The notes below the pieces were generated by a model. It worked only from the letters and a program-made list of their open reading frames with translations. It was not told the DNA's origin and made no database searches. Shown here piece after piece: positions 41,189-49,950 of a stretch of DNA of 64,000 bases. A program made the translations under genes and the position numbers. The stretch comes from Clostridia bacterium (lineage in GTDB: Bacteria > Bacillota > Clostridia > Oscillospirales > CAG-272): contig JAFULC010000060.1 of the NCBI GenBank assembly GCA_017483305.1, positions 1 through 64,000 on the forward strand, read 5' to 3'. Numbering within the stretch: position 1 is the first letter of the stretch; every line of letters starts with the position of its first letter.

Positions 41189-43960
41189 TCAGGAGTCACT
41201 TTTACCTGCCGCTCCGCAGCAGTTCTTGTATTTTTTGCCCGATCCGCAGGGACAGGGATCGTTTCTGCCGATCTTTTGTGCGGCATCCTTGCGGATACTG
41301 ACCTTTTTGACGGTCTTGGTTGTGCCGCCCTCAAAGCCTGCGGTCAGAGGATTGGCAACCTGAACTCTCTTTATAGTCTGAGTAGGCTTCGGAACGACAG
41401 AAAGCAGCATTCTGACAGTCTTGTCGCGAATCTCCTCTATCATCGTATCGAACATATCGCCGCCCGTAATTCTGTATTCACTTACGGGATCTCTGTGCGC
41501 GTATGCCTGAAGATTGATCATACCCTTAAGATCGTCCATAGCGTCGATGTGCTCCATCCAAGCTGTGTCAACGTTACGAAGCAGGATCGAGCGCTGGATC
41601 TCGAGATAAGTCTCTCTGCCGAAAAGCTTTTCCTTCTCATCGTATTTTTCGTTGAGACGAGCCTCAAGCATTTCAGTAATATCCTCGCGCTTGAGCTTTT
41701 TAAGCTCGTCGGGAGTATATCTGAAATCGTCCTCGTTGCAAAGATAAGGAAGGTCTGCGCGCAATGCGTCGAAGCTCCAGTTCTCTGCCAGATCATCCGA
41801 GGTGTTGTATACAATACGGTCGCGTACGGTAGAGGTCATCATCTTCTTGATGGTCTCCTCGATTCCGTCGCCGCCCTCAAGCACGTCGCCTCTCTGCTTA
41901 TAGATCAGCGTTCTCTGCTGATTCATAACGTCGTCATACGCGAGAACGTTCTTTCTGCGCTTGAAGTTGTTGTCCTCGATTCGCTTCTGCGCGCTCTCGA
42001 TGGAGTTGGAAAGCATCTTGGCATCGATCGCGGTATTTTCGTCAAGCCCCATACGGTCGATAAGCATCGATATTCGGTCCATTCTGTCCTTTCCACCGAA
42101 AAGACGCATAAGATCGTCCTCAAGCGAAAGATAGAAGCGTGATTCACCGGGGTCTCCCTGACGGCCCGAACGACCGCGAAGCTGGTTATCTATACGGCGG
42201 CTCTCGTGTCTCTCCGTACCGAGAATGAACAAACCGCCCACCGCCTTGACCTTTTCTGCCTCGGGAGCAATCTCCTTTTTATGCTTTTCGTAAAGCTCGG
42301 AAAAGAGCTTTCTTGCCTCGATTATTTCTTCGTTGTCGGTATCGGACGTACCGTTTGCCTCTGCGATAATCTCGTCGGCAATTCCCTTTGAGCGCATCTC
42401 CTGCTTCGCAAGGAACTCGGGGTTACCGCCGAGCATAATATCGGTTCCACGTCCTGCCATATTGGTTGAAATGGTCACCGCACCAAGCTTACCTGCCTGA
42501 GCAACAATCTCTGCCTCTTTGGCATGGAACTTTGCGTTAAGGACGGTGTGCTTGATCCCCGCATTCATAAGTCTGCGCGAAAACTCCTCGGACTTCTCGA
42601 TCGAAACTGTACCGACAAGCACGGGCTGTCCCTTTTCGTGACACCTCTTAATCTGCTCTATGACCGCATTGTATTTTCCGTTTACGGTTCTGTAGACCGC
42701 ATCGGGATGGTCCACTCTGATCATCGGCTTATTGGTGGGTACCTCAACGACGTCGAGATAGTAGATCTCCTTGAACTCGTTTTCCTCGGTGAGAGCCGTA
42801 CCCGTCATACCCGAGAGCTTTTTATACATTCTGAAGTAGTTCTGGAAGGTGATGGTAGCAAGAGTTTTGTTCTCCTTCTCTACCTTAACGCCTTCCTTTG
42901 CTTCAATTGCCTGATGCAAGCCGTCGGAGTATCTTCTTCCGGGCATAATACGTCCCGTGAATTCATCAACTATAAGAACACCCTTATCGGTAACCACGTA
43001 CTGCTGATCGCGGAACATAGTGCCGTGCGCCTTGATAGCCTGATTTACATAGTGCATAAGATCGGCATTTTCGGGATCTGTAAAGTTTTCAACGCCGAAA
43101 TAAGCCTCTGCCTTGCGCGCACCTCTGGGGGTAAGGACGGCGTTTCTCGCCTTCTCATCGACGATATAATCTGCATCGAGATCGTCCTGCTCCTCCTTGG
43201 CATCGATCTCCTTGGTTACAAGCTTGCGCAGCGTGCGCGTGAAGCGGTCGGCTCTCTCATACATATCGGTCGGCTCATCGCCTGCACCCGAGATTATAAG
43301 AGGTGTTCTTGCTTCGTCTACGAGGATCGAGTCTACCTCGTCCACGATCGCAAACGAGTGACCTCTCTGCACCATTCTCTCCTTATAGACGACCATATTG
43401 TCGCGGAGATAGTCGAAGCCGAATTCGTTATTTGTTCCGTAGGTAATATCAGCCTGATATGCCGCCTGCTTGTCAGCGTTGCTCATTCCGGGGACAACGA
43501 GACCTGTACTCAGTCCCATAAATCCGTATGCTCTGCCCATTTCCTCACTGTCGCGGCGCGCAAGATAATCGTTGACTGTTACGATATGAACACCGTTACC
43601 TGCAAGCGCGTTGAGGTATGCAGGGAGAGTTGCAACGAGAGTTTTACCCTCACCGGTCTTCATTTCTGCAATTCTGCCCTGATGGAGCACGATACCGCCG
43701 AGCAGCTGCACGTGGAAGGGTCTCTTTCCAAGCACACGCCAGTCAGCCTCTCTTATCGCCGCAAATGCATCGGGAAGAATATCGTCAAGCGTTTCACCTG
43801 CCGCAAGTCTTTCCTTAAGTGCAGGTGTTACTGCCTTCAGCTCCTCGTCGGTCATAGCCGAATATTTATCAGCCAAAGCCTCTATCTGATTCGCGATCTT
43901 CTCAAGCTTCTTGATCTGTCGATCGCTGTAAGTACCAAAAATTTTTGTTCCGAGTCCCAT
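41189..43960 (-). CDS. secA: Preprotein translocase ATPase SecA
   Basis: Motor ATPase of 923 residues that pushes preproteins through SecYEG. Seen: MKTGEGKTLVATLPAYLNAL (Walker A), AIVDEVDSILVDEARTPLII (Walker B), TGTALTEENEF, NMAGRGTDIMLGGNPEF, LRGRSGRQGDPGESRFYLS, and the C-terminal zinc-binding RNDPCPCGSGKKYKNCCG that binds SecB or the ribosome. Full length. GAAAGGAG precedes the ATG. Two unknown membrane protein genes follow. Confidence 0.97.
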   Translation of the reverse strand: MGLGTKIFGTYSDRQIKKLEKIANQIEALADKYSAMTDEELKAVTPALKERLAAGETLDDILPDAFAAIREADWRVLGKRPFHVQLLGGIVLHQGRIAEMKTGEGKTLVATLPAYLNALAGNGVHIVTVNDYLARRDSEEMGRAYGFMGLSTGLVVPGMSNADKQAAYQADITYGTNNEFGFDYLRDNMVVYKERMVQRGHSFAIVDEVDSILVDEARTPLIISGAGDEPTDMYERADRFTRTLRKLVTKEIDAKEEQDDLDADYIVDEKARNAVLTPRGARKAEAYFGVENFTDPENADLMHYVNQAIKAHGTMFRDQQYVVTDKGVLIVDEFTGRIMPGRRYSDGLHQAIEAKEGVKVEKENKTLATITFQNYFRMYKKLSGMTGTALTEENEFKEIYYLDVVEVPTNKPMIRVDHPDAVYRTVNGKYNAVIEQIKRCHEKGQPVLVGTVSIEKSEEFSRRLMNAGIKHTVLNAKFHAKEAEIVAQAGKLGAVTISTNMAGRGTDIMLGGNPEFLAKQEMRSKGIADEIIAEANGTSDTDNEEIIEARKLFSELYEKHKKEIAPEAEKVKAVGGLFILGTERHESRRIDNQLRGRSGRQGDPGESRFYLSLEDDLMRLFGGKDRMDRISMLIDRMGLDENTAIDAKMLSNSIESAQKRIEDNNFKRRKNVLAYDDVMNQQRTLIYKQRGDVLEGGDGIEETIKKMMTSTVRDRIVYNTSDDLAENWSFDALRADLPYLCNEDDFRYTPDELKKLKREDITEMLEARLNEKYDEKEKLFGRETYLEIQRSILLRNVDTAWMEHIDAMDDLKGMINLQAYAHRDPVSEYRITGGDMFDTMIEEIRDKTVRMLLSVVPKPTQTIKRVQVANPLTAGFEGGTTKTVKKVSIRKDAAQKIGRNDPCPCGSGKKYKNCCGAAGKSDS

Positions 43961-44041
43961 AAACGACTCCTTTCGCTCTCTTTTTATGATTTTTTGCGCC
44001 GTTTTTCCCGTCGCAAGCCATAGTTACTCATTATAAATCAT

Positions 44042-44070
44042 ATTATACTATATTATTTGCGCTAAAGCAA
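44042..44070 (-). promoter_or_regulatory. Sigma-A promoter of secA
   Basis: Minus strand TTGCTT (44065-44070), 17-bp spacer, TATAAT (44042-44047). Confidence 0.65.
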
Positions 44071-44098
44071 CCTATATTTGTAAATTTTCGTAAAACAC

Positions 44099-44127
44099 TT
44101 GAAAAAGAGCGCTTTGTGTTATATAAT
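44099..44127 (+). promoter_or_regulatory. Sigma-A promoter of trmL-mnmA
   Basis: TTGAAA (44099-44104), 17-bp spacer, TATAAT (44122-44127). Confidence 0.75.
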
Positions 44128-44163
44128 TGGATTGTAGATCAAGTTTTTATGAGGTTTTAGCAA

Positions 44164-44661
44164 ATGTCACGAATAAATATAGTTCTCTGTGAGCCCGAAA
44201 TACCGCAGAATACGGGAAATATCGCCCGCACCTGCGCCGCAACGGGCGCTTCCCTGCATCTCATCCGTCCGCTCGGCTTCGAGATCGATAACGCCAAGCT
44301 CAAGCGCGCCGGGCTCGATTATTGGGACAAGCTCGATATAACCTTTTACGATGGGCTCGATGATTTTTACTCAAAGCACCCCGATGCGAAAATATATTAT
44401 TTTTCCACTAAGGCAAAGCATAAATATTCTGACGTCACCTATCCCGATGATGCGTGGATAATGTTCGGCAAGGAGACCAAGGGGCTGCCCGAGGAGCTGC
44501 TTTACGCCAATCCCGAGACCTGTGTCCGCATCCCTATGAGAGACGGTCTGCGATCACTCAATCTTTCAAATTCGGTCGCTATCGCGGTCTACGAGATACT
44601 TCGCCAGAGAGATTTTGAGGATATGCAGGAGCACGGCGAATTGACTAAATTCAATTGGTAA
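44164..44661 (+). CDS. trmL: tRNA (cytidine/uridine-34-2'-O)-methyltransferase TrmL
   Basis: SPOUT-class methyltransferase of 165 residues that methylates the 2'-OH of the wobble base in tRNA-Leu. Seen: NIVLCEPEIPQNTGNIARTC at the N-terminus, LIRPLGFEI, WIMFGKETKGLPEELL (SAM-binding knot) and RIPM followed by SLNLSNSVAIAVYEILRQ. Standard TrmL length. mnmA follows after 13 bp, which places two wobble-base modifications of tRNA in one operon. Confidence 0.95.
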   Translation: MSRINIVLCEPEIPQNTGNIARTCAATGASLHLIRPLGFEIDNAKLKRAGLDYWDKLDITFYDGLDDFYSKHPDAKIYYFSTKAKHKYSDVTYPDDAWIMFGKETKGLPEELLYANPETCVRIPMRDGLRSLNLSNSVAIAVYEILRQRDFEDMQEHGELTKFNW

Positions 44662-44674
44662 CAAAGGAAAACGT

Positions 44675-45736
44675 ATGACAGAAAAGAAAAAAGTCTCGGT
44701 CGCGATGAGCGGCGGAATAGACAGTGCGGTTGCGGCTCTGATTGCTCTTGAGCAAGGATACGAGGTCAGCGGAGTTACTATGAAGCTCTGCCCCAAGCTC
44801 GACGAGGGCGGAACCGATCTTACCGCCAACGATATATCCGACGCCAAGGCGGTATGCGACAAGATCGGCATCAAGCACACGGTTTACGATCTTGAGGACA
44901 GATTCCGCGATACCGTAATCAAAAATTTCGTTGACACCTACGTGTCGGGCGGCACGCCAAACCCGTGCATCGTCTGTAATAAGCTTCTCAAATTCGGAGC
45001 TCTGCTCGATATGGAGCTTGCGCGCGGAGCAGACCTTGTTGCAACAGGTCATTACGCGCGAATCGAGGAGCAAAACGGGCGTTATCTCTTAAGAAAAGCA
45101 ACCGACGAAAAAAAGGACCAAAGCTATATGCTCTGGTCACTTTCCCAGCACCAGCTTTCTCACACCATCTTCCCTCTCGGCTCGCTTACAAAGCCCGAGA
45201 TCAGAAAAATCGGCGAGGAAAACGGTTTTATCATTGCGCATAAAAGCGACAGTCAGGACATCTGCTTCGTGCCCGACGGTGACTATGCATCATTCATTGA
45301 AAAAGAGCGCGGAGAGGTATTTCCCGAGGGTGATTATATCGACGAGCACGGCAATATTCTCGGTAGACACAAGGGTGTGATCCATTACACGATCGGTCAG
45401 CGCAAGGGACTCGGAATTTCGATGGGAAGACACATTTTCGTTGCCGCAAAGGACGCCGAGAAAAATACGGTAACTCTTACCGACGAGGACAGACTTTTCA
45501 CCAAAACCGTTGTAATAAAAGGCATAAACCTCATTCCCTTTGATAGACTTGAAGAGAAAATAAGAGTCAAAGCCAAGATACGCTATCATCACACCGAAAG
45601 CGACGCGTATGCAGAGCAAACGGGTGCCGATGAGATAACCCTGACCTTCGACGAGCCTCAAAGAGCACCTGCAAAGGGGCAGTCTGCGGTGATGTACGAT
45701 GGCGATTTTGTTATCGGCGGCGGAATAATTCAATAA
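44675..45736 (+). CDS. mnmA: tRNA-specific 2-thiouridylase MnmA
   Basis: ATP-dependent enzyme of 353 residues that thiolates uridine 34 of tRNA-Lys, -Glu and -Gln. Seen: VAMSGGIDSAVAA (PP-loop), GTPNPCIVCNKLLKFGAL with the first catalytic Cys, ATGHYARIE, DQSYMLWSLSQHQL, SQDICFVPDGDY with the second catalytic Cys, and the C-terminal beta-barrel HYTIGQRKGLGI ... RYHHTESDA. GGAAAACGT lies before the ATG. The sulfur donor cysteine desulfurase is not in the window. Confidence 0.95.
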   Translation: MTEKKKVSVAMSGGIDSAVAALIALEQGYEVSGVTMKLCPKLDEGGTDLTANDISDAKAVCDKIGIKHTVYDLEDRFRDTVIKNFVDTYVSGGTPNPCIVCNKLLKFGALLDMELARGADLVATGHYARIEEQNGRYLLRKATDEKKDQSYMLWSLSQHQLSHTIFPLGSLTKPEIRKIGEENGFIIAHKSDSQDICFVPDGDYASFIEKERGEVFPEGDYIDEHGNILGRHKGVIHYTIGQRKGLGISMGRHIFVAAKDAEKNTVTLTDEDRLFTKTVVIKGINLIPFDRLEEKIRVKAKIRYHHTESDAYAEQTGADEITLTFDEPQRAPAKGQSAVMYDGDFVIGGGIIQ

Positions 45737-45740
45737 AAAA

Positions 45741-45760
45741 TTCGGGCAAAACTGCCCGAA
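45741..45760. terminator. Bidirectional terminator
   Basis: Stem 45741-45748 with 45753-45760, loop AAAC, flanked by A and T runs. Confidence 0.85.
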
Positions 45761-45765
45761 TTTTT

Positions 45766-46701
45766 TTATTGCTCGCTATACAAAACGTGGAGATTTCTTA
45801 TCTCCGAGCTCCTGATCATGTCATTTACCGAGTAGGCGTGCGATTCAAGAAAGCCGCAGGTCGCCCTTGTGATCCCCTGCTCTTTAAATTCATCAATGAA
45901 AGCCGAGCTTATTTCCTCTATCATAAGCTCGATCCTCAAGGTCTCGTCTGTTGGCAGAGTGACAAGCTTTTCAAGCTTTTCGGCAAGAAAATTTAGCCTT
46001 GGAAGCTCGCGCATAGCTCGGAATATCCACTTATAATAGGGCGCGTGACGGCGCTCAAGCAGGAAGGTCATCTCGCAGGCATTTCTTGCAAACTCATCAA
46101 GCGCAAGCCTTGCCGCGCCAAGCTCTCCGTGTGCGATGCAGCGCTTGTAATTATACTGACCCGACTGCGCCATACGAAGCGCACACGAGGCAATCTTTTT
46201 AAGCCTTACGTCCTCGGGCATGCCGTTTTTGATAATCTCGCGTATCCTTGTAAATTCGCCAAGCGGATCGCAGAAAACATCTCCGTTCGTCGCCTCGGCA
46301 AAATAATGTGAGGGCGTGTAAAGCCAATCCTGCCAGCACTCGGGAGCGCCGCTACGACCCGTGTAAGCCGAATAAAATTCGGAAATCGTGTAAACTCCCT
46401 TTTCCTTTGATCGCACAGCGCTTCGCTCGCGGCAGCACACACCCATATAATCCTTTGGCAGCTTCGAATAAGCACGGAATAGCTTAAATCCAAAGCGTTG
46501 CTCGTCCTCGTCGGTCAACCAGATGCAGAACCGAGGTTCAAAATCGTGATCTTCAGATATTTCATCATCAAACCCGAAGCATTCAGAGCCGCGACCGACA
46601 AGCCCCACCGCGATCCTGTCGATATACTCTCCAAAACCGTTTTGGAGCATAGGTCTTCCATATTCCTCAAAATATGCTCGCGAGAGCTCAATTCCCTTCA
46701 T
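45766..46701 (-). CDS. DUF4037 nucleotidyltransferase-like protein
   Basis: A 311-residue protein of the DUF4037 family. The block GLVGRGSECFGFDDEISEDHDF (residues 33-54) matches the nucleotidyltransferase signature G-S...D-x-D, so it may transfer a nucleotide to an unknown acceptor. The C-terminal half is helical (SCALRMAQSGQYNYKRCIAHG, MTFLLERRHAPYYKWIFRAM). It overlaps the TPR gene by 14 bases, so the two are translationally coupled and probably work together. Physiological role unknown. Confidence 0.85.
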   Translation of the reverse strand: MKGIELSRAYFEEYGRPMLQNGFGEYIDRIAVGLVGRGSECFGFDDEISEDHDFEPRFCIWLTDEDEQRFGFKLFRAYSKLPKDYMGVCCRERSAVRSKEKGVYTISEFYSAYTGRSGAPECWQDWLYTPSHYFAEATNGDVFCDPLGEFTRIREIIKNGMPEDVRLKKIASCALRMAQSGQYNYKRCIAHGELGAARLALDEFARNACEMTFLLERRHAPYYKWIFRAMRELPRLNFLAEKLEKLVTLPTDETLRIELMIEEISSAFIDEFKEQGITRATCGFLESHAYSVNDMIRSSEIRNLHVLYSEQ

Positions 46702-47470
46702 AAAGCCTCTCCGTAAGAGCCTTCAGCTCGGCTCCCCTTTCAAAATATCCGAAAAATTCAAAGGACGGATAGCATTTTGAGCAAATAAACGCAAAATCGC
46801 CGTCAAGCGAGTTCTTCGGCGACTTTAAAAGCTCCCATGCCTTGTCCATTATCTCGTAGATCCGTTCGTCAAACGGGTCCTGATCGTAATAAAGATGCGC
46901 GATGTTTATCCATGTGACCGCCATCTCACCAAGGCAATCCTCTCTGCCATCAAGAATCCCGATAGCTTTATTACAAGCCGCCTCGGACTCCGCATATTCT
47001 CCAAGATCCTTGTAAGCCGAGGAAATGTTGTTATAAAATGCCGCCATTTTATAGTCGTTCGGGTCAAGATAACGCTCGTATATCTCCCTCGCCTTCTGAT
47101 AGTAAGGCAAGGCTTCCTTTGCCATATTAAAGGACTTCATCGTGGTCGCACCGTTAAGATAAACAGTCCCTGCTGACACCCGGTCGCCGATCCCCTTTTC
47201 AACAAGCTCAAACGCCGCATCGACAGCCGCGAGAGCCTTTTCCTTGTCGGCGGTTCGACGGTAATAGCCTATCTTTTCGTTAAGTATCTCCAAAAGCCCT
47301 CGCTCGTCACCGAGTATCCTTGCCTCGCTCTCCCAATAATCGAGAAGTCTGCCGACCGCGGGCAGATCGTTTCTTGAAAAAAGCTCGTCAAGCTTGTCGA
47401 AGAGGCGCGCCAGCGGTACTACCTTGTAGGACTCCTTTGAGCAAGTTGAGCATTCTATATTTTCGTTCAT
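46688..47470 (-). CDS. TPR-repeat protein
   Basis: A 260-residue protein with tetratricopeptide repeats (for example MAKEALPYYQKAREIYERYLD, AAFYNNISSAYKDLGEYAESEA and MAVTWINIAHLYYDQDPFDE) over about residues 60-230. The N-terminus has a CSTC motif near residues 8-11. ATG at 47470 follows AAGGAG by seven bases; the TTG three bases upstream is not needed. Overlaps the DUF4037 gene downstream by 14 bases. This pair occurs together in Clostridia; its function is unknown. Confidence 0.8.
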   Translation of the reverse strand: MNENIECSTCSKESYKVVPLARLFDKLDELFSRNDLPAVGRLLDYWESEARILGDERGLLEILNEKIGYYRRTADKEKALAAVDAAFELVEKGIGDRVSAGTVYLNGATTMKSFNMAKEALPYYQKAREIYERYLDPNDYKMAAFYNNISSAYKDLGEYAESEAACNKAIGILDGREDCLGEMAVTWINIAHLYYDQDPFDERIYEIMDKAWELLKSPKNSLDGDFAFICSKCYPSFEFFGYFERGAELKALTERLYEGN

Positions 47471-47512
47471 CAACGTTCTCCTTAATTAAGACTGGAATAT
47501 CTTTCCGATTAA

Positions 47513-47542
47513 ATTATAACACGAAAGAGACCCATTTGTCAA
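47513..47542 (-). promoter_or_regulatory. Sigma-A promoter of the TPR-DUF4037 operon
   Basis: Minus strand TTGACA (47537-47542), 18-bp spacer, TATAAT (47513-47518). Confidence 0.75.
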
Positions 47543-47570
47543 CAAAATAGCACAAAATCCGAAAAATCTA

Positions 47571-47599
47571 TTGACAAATTTATGTTAATATTATATAAT
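47571..47599 (+). promoter_or_regulatory. Sigma-A promoter of the antiporter operon
   Basis: TTGACA (47571-47576), 17-bp spacer, TATAAT (47594-47599): full consensus. Confidence 0.85.
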
Positions 47600-47605
47600 A
47601 ACAGT

Positions 47606-47702
47606 GGAGAACATAAGTTCAAACAGACGTACCGTAACAAAAGACGCTTTGGAGCTCTTGTTTCGGTGTGTCTTTTAATTTTTTCTGAAAGGAGGTCTTT
47701 GC
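47606..47702 (+). promoter_or_regulatory. Structured 5' leader with attenuator-like hairpin
   Basis: The leader has a small hairpin GAAC-ATAA-GTTC (47609-47620). A terminator-like stem AAAAGAC (47639-47645) with GTCTTTT (47670-47676) is followed by AATTTTTT. An alternative hairpin pairs ACCG and AACAA (47631-47640) with TTGTT and CGGT (47658-47667) and shares bases with the terminator stem. The two cannot form together. No known riboswitch consensus was recognised. Confidence 0.45.
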
Positions 47703-49157
47703 TTGCTTAACGATTTTTATTCCACCATATCGCCCTCGGCGGTCGTAATAATCGTAATATCAATAATGCTCTTTGCGGGCTTTGCGCTGACGAGAATAAC
47801 CAAGCTTTTAAGGCTTCCCAACGTTACCGCGTACATAATCGCGGGTATTCTTATCGGACCGTTCTGCTTCGACCTCGTTCCCGAGACAGTGATCGCGGGC
47901 ACGGATTTCATATCCGATATTGCTCTTGCATTCATTGCCTTCAGTGTAGGTGAGTTTTTCAAGCTCTCCTCTCTGCGAAAAAACGGACTCAAAACGCTTG
48001 TTATAACCGCCTGCGAGGCACTTATCGCCGCGTTTTTGGTGTTTATACTTACCTTCTTCGTCCTGCGGCTCGACCCCGTGTTCTCGATCGTCCTCTCCGC
48101 GCTTGCGGCGGCGACCGCGCCCACGTCAACGGCAACCACGATCCGTCAGACAAATGCAAAGGGCGAGTTTGTAGATACGCTCCTGCAAGTCATAGCACTG
48201 GACGATGTGCTCAGCCTTATCGCGTTCAGCATCGCGCTTTCGGTAGCAGGTGCGCTTATGGGAGGCTCGGGCGACTCGGTATCCCCTTCCTACATCATAA
48301 TGCCTATCGTTATCAATATCGGCGTAATGGCACTCGGCGCATTCTTCGGCTTTTTGCTTAAATTGATGATGCCGGTAAAGCGCTCGACTGATAACAGACT
48401 GATAATTCTCATCAGTATGCTTTTCCTCTTCTGCGGAATCTGTACCTTGCTCGATATCTCTCCGCTTCTTGGATGTATCGCGATGGGAATGGTCTACATC
48501 AACATCACGGGAGACGATAAGCTATATAAGCAGCTCAACTACTTCAGTCCTCCCGTTATGCTTCTTTTCTTCGTCCGCTCGGGAGCAAATCTGCAAATCG
48601 AGTCGCTCTTTTCCTCCTCGGGAAGCTCGGGCGCAGTTCCGATAATTCTGATCTCGATCCTCTATTTCTTCGTCAGAATGGTCGGAAAATACGGAGGAGC
48701 ATTCCTCGGCGGATTTATCACAAAGAGCCCCAAGGGCATCCGCAACTACCTCGGACTTGCACTTATTCCTCAGGCAGGAGTGGCTATCGGTCTTGCGGCA
48801 ATGGCGGCAAGAACACTGGGCGGCGAGACGGGCGAGAGTCTTCAGACCATAATTCTCGCATCAAGTATTCTATACGAGCTTATAGGCCCCGCGTGCGCCA
48901 AGCTCTCGCTTTATCTTTCGGGCTCGTTCTCAAATAAGATCGAGGATCTTGCGCCCGTTGAAACGGTTGATGAAAACGGAAAGCCCAAGAGCGAGGTCGA
49001 AATCCTAATCGAGCGTATAAACAAAATACGCGATGAGCTGCCCACACCCGAAAAGAACGAGCTCTCCCCCGAGGAGCAAGCCTTTACGGAGGCGGCAGAC
49101 GAGCAGCTTGAAGCCTTGTCAGAGCTGCAAAGACGGCGATTCAGAAATCGCAGATAA
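47703..49157 (+). CDS. CPA2-type cation:proton antiporter
   Basis: A 484-residue membrane protein with about twelve helices, of the monovalent cation:proton antiporter-2 type (Na+ or K+ against H+). Seen: RLPNVTAYIIAGILIGPFCF, FIAFSVGEFF, ALAAATAPTSTATTIRQ, and VIALDDVLSLIAF with the Asp pair (D167-D168) of the ion-binding site. The C-terminal 60 residues are a charged cytoplasmic tail. Translation starts at TTG 47703 after AAAGGAGG. First gene of an operon with MgtC-like and RmuC genes, behind a structured leader. Confidence 0.88.
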   Translation: MLNDFYSTISPSAVVIIVISIMLFAGFALTRITKLLRLPNVTAYIIAGILIGPFCFDLVPETVIAGTDFISDIALAFIAFSVGEFFKLSSLRKNGLKTLVITACEALIAAFLVFILTFFVLRLDPVFSIVLSALAAATAPTSTATTIRQTNAKGEFVDTLLQVIALDDVLSLIAFSIALSVAGALMGGSGDSVSPSYIIMPIVINIGVMALGAFFGFLLKLMMPVKRSTDNRLIILISMLFLFCGICTLLDISPLLGCIAMGMVYINITGDDKLYKQLNYFSPPVMLLFFVRSGANLQIESLFSSSGSSGAVPIILISILYFFVRMVGKYGGAFLGGFITKSPKGIRNYLGLALIPQAGVAIGLAAMAARTLGGETGESLQTIILASSILYELIGPACAKLSLYLSGSFSNKIEDLAPVETVDENGKPKSEVEILIERINKIRDELPTPEKNELSPEEQAFTEAADEQLEALSELQRRRFRNRR

Positions 49158-49179
49158 ATTATAGAAAGGTTTACAGATT

Positions 49180-49920
49180 ATGAACGTAAATGATCTTTTG
49201 AATACAGTTGACCCGCTTAGCCGTCTGTTTGGCGAATGGGCAACAAGACTTGACCTGTGGTCAATACTCTTAAGAACAGCAATGTCGATACTCTTCTCCG
49301 CCGTTATCGGTTGGGAGCGATCCACAAAGCGCCACGCGGCAGGTCTGCGCACGTTTATGCTGGTGTCGTTGGCTTCAACTATGGCAATGCTGCTTGACCT
49401 CTTTATGATGACCACCTCGGAGCTCTCCTTCCCGCTCGTATCAGCAGCAGTCGTTATAGGTATTGCGATAATCAGCTCGAATTCGATTCTTTTCAGCTCG
49501 AAAAATCAGATCAAGGGACTTACCACCGCGGCAGCTCTCTGGGCGGTCGGATTTATCGGCCTGCTTATCGGCGCAGGCTTCTATACGGTCTCGGTAATCG
49601 GCTTCGTCACTATGATGCTTTGCCTTTCTACCTTCCCTCACCTCGAGCGACGCTTCAAGAATAAGTCCAATCATTTTGAGGTGCATCTCGAGCTTAAAAA
49701 CAAGGAAAATCTGCAAAGCTTCGTGGCAACGATACGCAAGCTCGGTATGAAGATCGACGATATCGAGGTCAATCCCGCCTACATAACCTCGGGCCTGAGC
49801 GTTTATACCGTCGCTCTTACCATTCAGAGCAACGAGCTCAAGAAGTATAAGACCCACAGCGAGATAATCGAGGCTCTGCGCTCGATCGACTATATCTATC
49901 ACATCGAGGAGATCACCTGA
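49180..49920 (+). CDS. MgtC/SapB family membrane protein
   Basis: A 246-residue protein with four to five N-terminal membrane helices and a soluble C-terminal domain (about residues 155-246) that looks like an ACT-type fold. Seen: FSAVIGWERSTKRHAAGLRTFMLVSLAST, the signature of the family, then GIAIISSNSILFSS, LTTAAALWAVGFIGLLIGAGF. MgtC proteins affect Mg2+ homeostasis and ATP synthase in some bacteria. Second gene of the antiporter operon, which suggests a common role in ion balance. Confidence 0.88.
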   Translation: MNVNDLLNTVDPLSRLFGEWATRLDLWSILLRTAMSILFSAVIGWERSTKRHAAGLRTFMLVSLASTMAMLLDLFMMTTSELSFPLVSAAVVIGIAIISSNSILFSSKNQIKGLTTAAALWAVGFIGLLIGAGFYTVSVIGFVTMMLCLSTFPHLERRFKNKSNHFEVHLELKNKENLQSFVATIRKLGMKIDDIEVNPAYITSGLSVYTVALTIQSNELKKYKTHSEIIEALRSIDYIYHIEEIT

Positions 49921-49950
49921 TCCTCCGCTAATCTGAAAATTGGAGCTTTT

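Noticed and set aside
42524..44023. Open frame of 499 codons antisense to secA
   Set aside because: SecA motifs are complete on the minus strand. The antisense frame is a by-product of codon use.
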